From: Dehalococcoidia bacterium
GTDB lineage: Bacteria; Chloroflexota; Dehalococcoidia; GIF9; AB-539-J10
DNA length: 6,843 nt
Reading direction: 5' to 3'
Assembly (NCBI GenBank): GCA_029859145.1
Contig: JAOUDT010000066.1
Location: 1-6,843 of the forward strand
In this document: positions 5,474 through 6,843 of the stretch, in pieces
Position numbering within the stretch: the stretch's first letter is position 1
How the letters are laid out: each line of letters begins with the position of its first letter
Translations under genes and position numbers: made by a program
Notes under the pieces: generated by a model
What the model saw: the letters and a program-made list of their open reading frames with translations, nothing else
Database searches by the model: none
Told to the model about the DNA's origin: nothing

Positions 5474-5557
5474 ATTGTGCCTAGTTTAAGGCCTTGGCTT
5501 GCGGGGGCGTCGTGCCTGGCCAGCAATGACAAGTGGGGCGTCGTTGTGAGGCACAAT
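5474..5557. repeat. Inverted and direct short repeats in the divergent spacer
   Basis: ATTGTGCCT (5474-5482) and AGGCACAAT (5549-5557) are perfect 9-bp inverted repeats, 66 bp apart. Between them GGGGCGTCGT occurs twice in direct orientation (5504-5513 and 5535-5544). The block directly follows repeat copy B and may be part of that element, or a structured transcript. Confidence 0.4.
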
Positions 5558-5592
5558 ACCGGCGGAGCAATCTTAGCGAGTGATGAAAAACC

Positions 5593-5621
5593 TTGACACT
5601 TCGCTGAAATGCGGGTAAGAT
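5593..5621 (+). promoter_or_regulatory. Sigma70-type promoter of the acyl-CoA synthetase
   Basis: There is a perfect -35 TTGACA (5593-5598), a 17-bp spacer and a -10 TAAGAT (5616-5621, four of six consensus bases). The expected start is near 5628, giving a leader of about 75 nt. The design is the same as that of the thiolase promoter on the other strand. Confidence 0.72.
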
Positions 5622-5622
5622 G

Positions 5623-5647
5623 AGTTGGGTTTTTGGAAACACCAACT
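5623..5647. promoter_or_regulatory. 25-bp interrupted palindrome at the synthetase start site
   Basis: The outer arms AGTTGG (5623-5628) and CCAACT (5642-5647) enclose inner arms GTTT (5629-5632) and AAAC (5637-5640) around TTGG, with one unpaired A at 5641. That gives 10 pairs with a single bulge, starting one base after the -10 box. An operator for a repressor such as a TetR- or GntR-type fatty-acid regulator is plausible. A 5'-UTR hairpin is the alternative. Confidence 0.5.
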
Positions 5648-5703
5648 AATTATGCTTTGCGCCTAACTACAGACATTATTTGTAATGAAACGGAGGTGAC
5701 ACA

Positions 5704-6843
5704 ATGACACAAGATCCCAACAAAGCCATATACGAAGCCAAGCCGTGGTTGAAATGGTATCTGGAGGGTGTGCCAAAGGACATTACGGTCGAGGAGAAGT
5801 CCGTGGTGGATACTTTCAATGAAGTTACGGATAGATGGAAGGACAAGACCGCTGTGGTGTTCTACGGCAGAAAGGTGAGCTACAAAGAGCTCCGTGAGCA
5901 AGTTGATAGGTTTGCTACGGCGCTACAGGACTTGGGCATCAAGAAGGGGGACAAAATTGCTCTCCTGCTGCTTAACTCGCCGCAGTTCATGATAGCTTAT
6001 TTCGGAGCCCTGAAAGCCGGGGCTACTCTGACAGCGATCAGCCCGGTTTACGTTAGCCCAGAGATCAAGTACCAGATCGAGGATAGCGGGGCGAGGATGC
6101 TTGTTTGCCTGGATATTCTTTATGATAACGTGGAAAAAAGTGGAGTCAAGCTGGATGCGGTCATCCTGACCAGCATCGGCGAGTACCTGCCTTCAATGAA
6201 AAAGTTTATGGGCAGCACTGTGCTGCGGGCTGTATATCAGAAAATGGCCGCCCCGCCTGTGGAAATATTTCAAAAAGAGGGATTTTATCGATTCCAGGAT
6301 TTGCTGAAGAAATATCCCCCGAATCCGCCCGATATAAAGTTCAATATTAGAGAGGACATAGTGACTCTTCCCTACACCGGAGGGACAACCGGCAGGCCCA
6401 AAGGTGCCAAGATAACTCACTACAATTTTGCCGCCGCTCGACACCTCGGCAGTAAATTCTGGGGTGATATCGTACAGGAAGGGAAAGAGGTCGTAATAGC
6501 TTATCTGCCCTTCTATCACATCTACGGTCAAGCGGTGGTCATGATGGGAGCAATGACCGAGGGCTACACCTCAATACTGATCACGACTCCTGACCCTGAT
6601 GACATTCTGAGCGCAATAGAGAACCACAAAGGGACTATTTTCTACAGCGTTCCCGCCCTGTATGAATATCTCAAGGACTACGAAAAGACTAACAGAGTAG
6701 ATTGGAAGAAAATTAAGGTTCTTATCTCCGGTGCTGATGCCCTTTTGGAGGACACTGCCCGGGGCTGGGAGAAGCGGACCAACGCTAGAATTCACGAGGG
6801 ATGGGGAATGACCGAGACAACCTCGGTCGGCATTGTTAATCCC
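5704..6843 (+). CDS. Long-chain acyl-CoA synthetase (AMP-forming), N-terminal part (partial)
   Basis: The ATG at 5704 is preceded by a full Shine-Dalgarno, GGAGGTGA (5692-5699). The frame stays open for 380 codons to the window end; family members usually have about 500-570 residues, so roughly the last third is missing. The adenylate-forming signature is clear: the P-loop Y-T-G-G-T-T-G-R-P-K-G-A at 224-235, L-P-F-Y-H-I-Y-G at 268-275, I-S-G-A-D-A-L at 341-347 and G-W-G-M-T-E-T at 366-372. The enzyme converts a carboxylic acid, ATP and CoA to acyl-CoA, AMP and PPi by way of an acyl-adenylate. F-Y-H-I-Y-G and the overall sequence fit fatty-acyl or 4-coumarate:CoA ligase-like members; chain length cannot be inferred. 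There is no signal peptide. The divergent thiolase suggests a shared role in acyl-CoA degradation. The C-terminal domain with the catalytic lysine is outside the window. Confidence 0.93.
   Translation, partial: MTQDPNKAIYEAKPWLKWYLEGVPKDITVEEKSVVDTFNEVTDRWKDKTAVVFYGRKVSYKELREQVDRFATALQDLGIKKGDKIALLLLNSPQFMIAYFGALKAGATLTAISPVYVSPEIKYQIEDSGARMLVCLDILYDNVEKSGVKLDAVILTSIGEYLPSMKKFMGSTVLRAVYQKMAAPPVEIFQKEGFYRFQDLLKKYPPNPPDIKFNIREDIVTLPYTGGTTGRPKGAKITHYNFAAARHLGSKFWGDIVQEGKEVVIAYLPFYHIYGQAVVMMGAMTEGYTSILITTPDPDDILSAIENHKGTIFYSVPALYEYLKDYEKTNRVDWKKIKVLISGADALLEDTARGWEKRTNARIHEGWGMTETTSVGIVNP

Larger units (their letters stand above)
5151..5703. other. Divergent intergenic region between thiolase and acyl-CoA synthetase
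   Basis: This 553-bp stretch carries the two facing-away promoters near its ends. Between them lie an A-rich segment (about 5349-5410), repeat copy B, and a patch of short repeats at 5474-5557. The open frames here (5263-5556 minus; 5414-5596 plus) run through the non-coding repeat, lack ribosome binding sites and do not look like proteins. No RNA gene is recognised. Confidence 0.6.

Noticed and set aside
3640..5500. CRISPR array or insertion sequence
   Set aside because: The two repeat copies are diverged, about 1.7 kb apart and not regularly spaced. No transposase or cas gene and no target-site duplication were seen.
5263..5556. 97-codon minus-strand open frame in the divergent spacer
   Set aside because: It reads through the dispersed repeat and has no Shine-Dalgarno. 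The related repeat copy at 3679-3747 does not keep the frame open.
5623..5703. Riboswitch in the acyl-CoA synthetase leader
   Set aside because: Only one hairpin is present in a leader of about 75 nt. There is no second structure sequestering the GGAGGTGA box and no match to a known riboswitch core.

Overview
The window (about 6.8 kb, GC slightly above 50 %) is bacterial. It looks like an anaerobic or facultative degrader of fatty acids or related acyl compounds. A Dehalococcoidia-like member of Chloroflexota is my best guess, based on protein style, a tiny basic protein paired with a THEP1-type NTPase, and diverged intergenic repeats. That assignment is inference from memory, and a deltaproteobacterial-type syntroph cannot be excluded.

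Left block, 1-1017, plus strand: the 3' end of a cyclic-nucleotide-binding-domain protein with no DNA-binding domain after it. It overlaps by 4 nt (GTGA) a metallo-beta-lactamase (MBL) fold hydrolase of the glyoxalase II-like kind, which has a strong Shine-Dalgarno.

Middle block, 3559-1067, minus strand: a tight four-gene operon. In order of transcription it holds a 35-residue lysine/arginine-rich protein, a THEP1-family nucleoside triphosphatase (ATGA overlap), a two-TM potassium-channel-like protein with cytoplasmic RCK (TrkA-N/TrkA-C) domains and an altered selectivity filter, and a second, unrelated MBL protein resembling class II 3',5'-cyclic-nucleotide phosphodiesterases. This last gene converges on the left block. 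A cNMP sensor and a possible cNMP hydrolase are therefore close neighbours on opposite strands.

Right block, 3957-6843: a thiolase (minus strand) and a long-chain acyl-CoA synthetase (plus strand, cut by the window end) transcribed divergently from a 553-bp spacer. Together they represent activation of an acid to its CoA ester and thiolytic cleavage (or condensation) of 3-ketoacyl-CoA. Each has a strong sigma70-type promoter of the same design (TTGACA, 17 bp, TAA[C/G]AT), with a palindrome directly after the -10 box. The inferred promoter of the NTPase operon (extended -10) also has a palindrome there.

The two long gene-free stretches (3560-3956 and 5151-5703) flank the thiolase. Each carries a copy of the same diverged dispersed repeat in the same orientation. 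The first also holds a GC-rich stem-loop that probably ends the thiolase transcript. I see no tRNA, rRNA, CRISPR array, transposase or phage gene.
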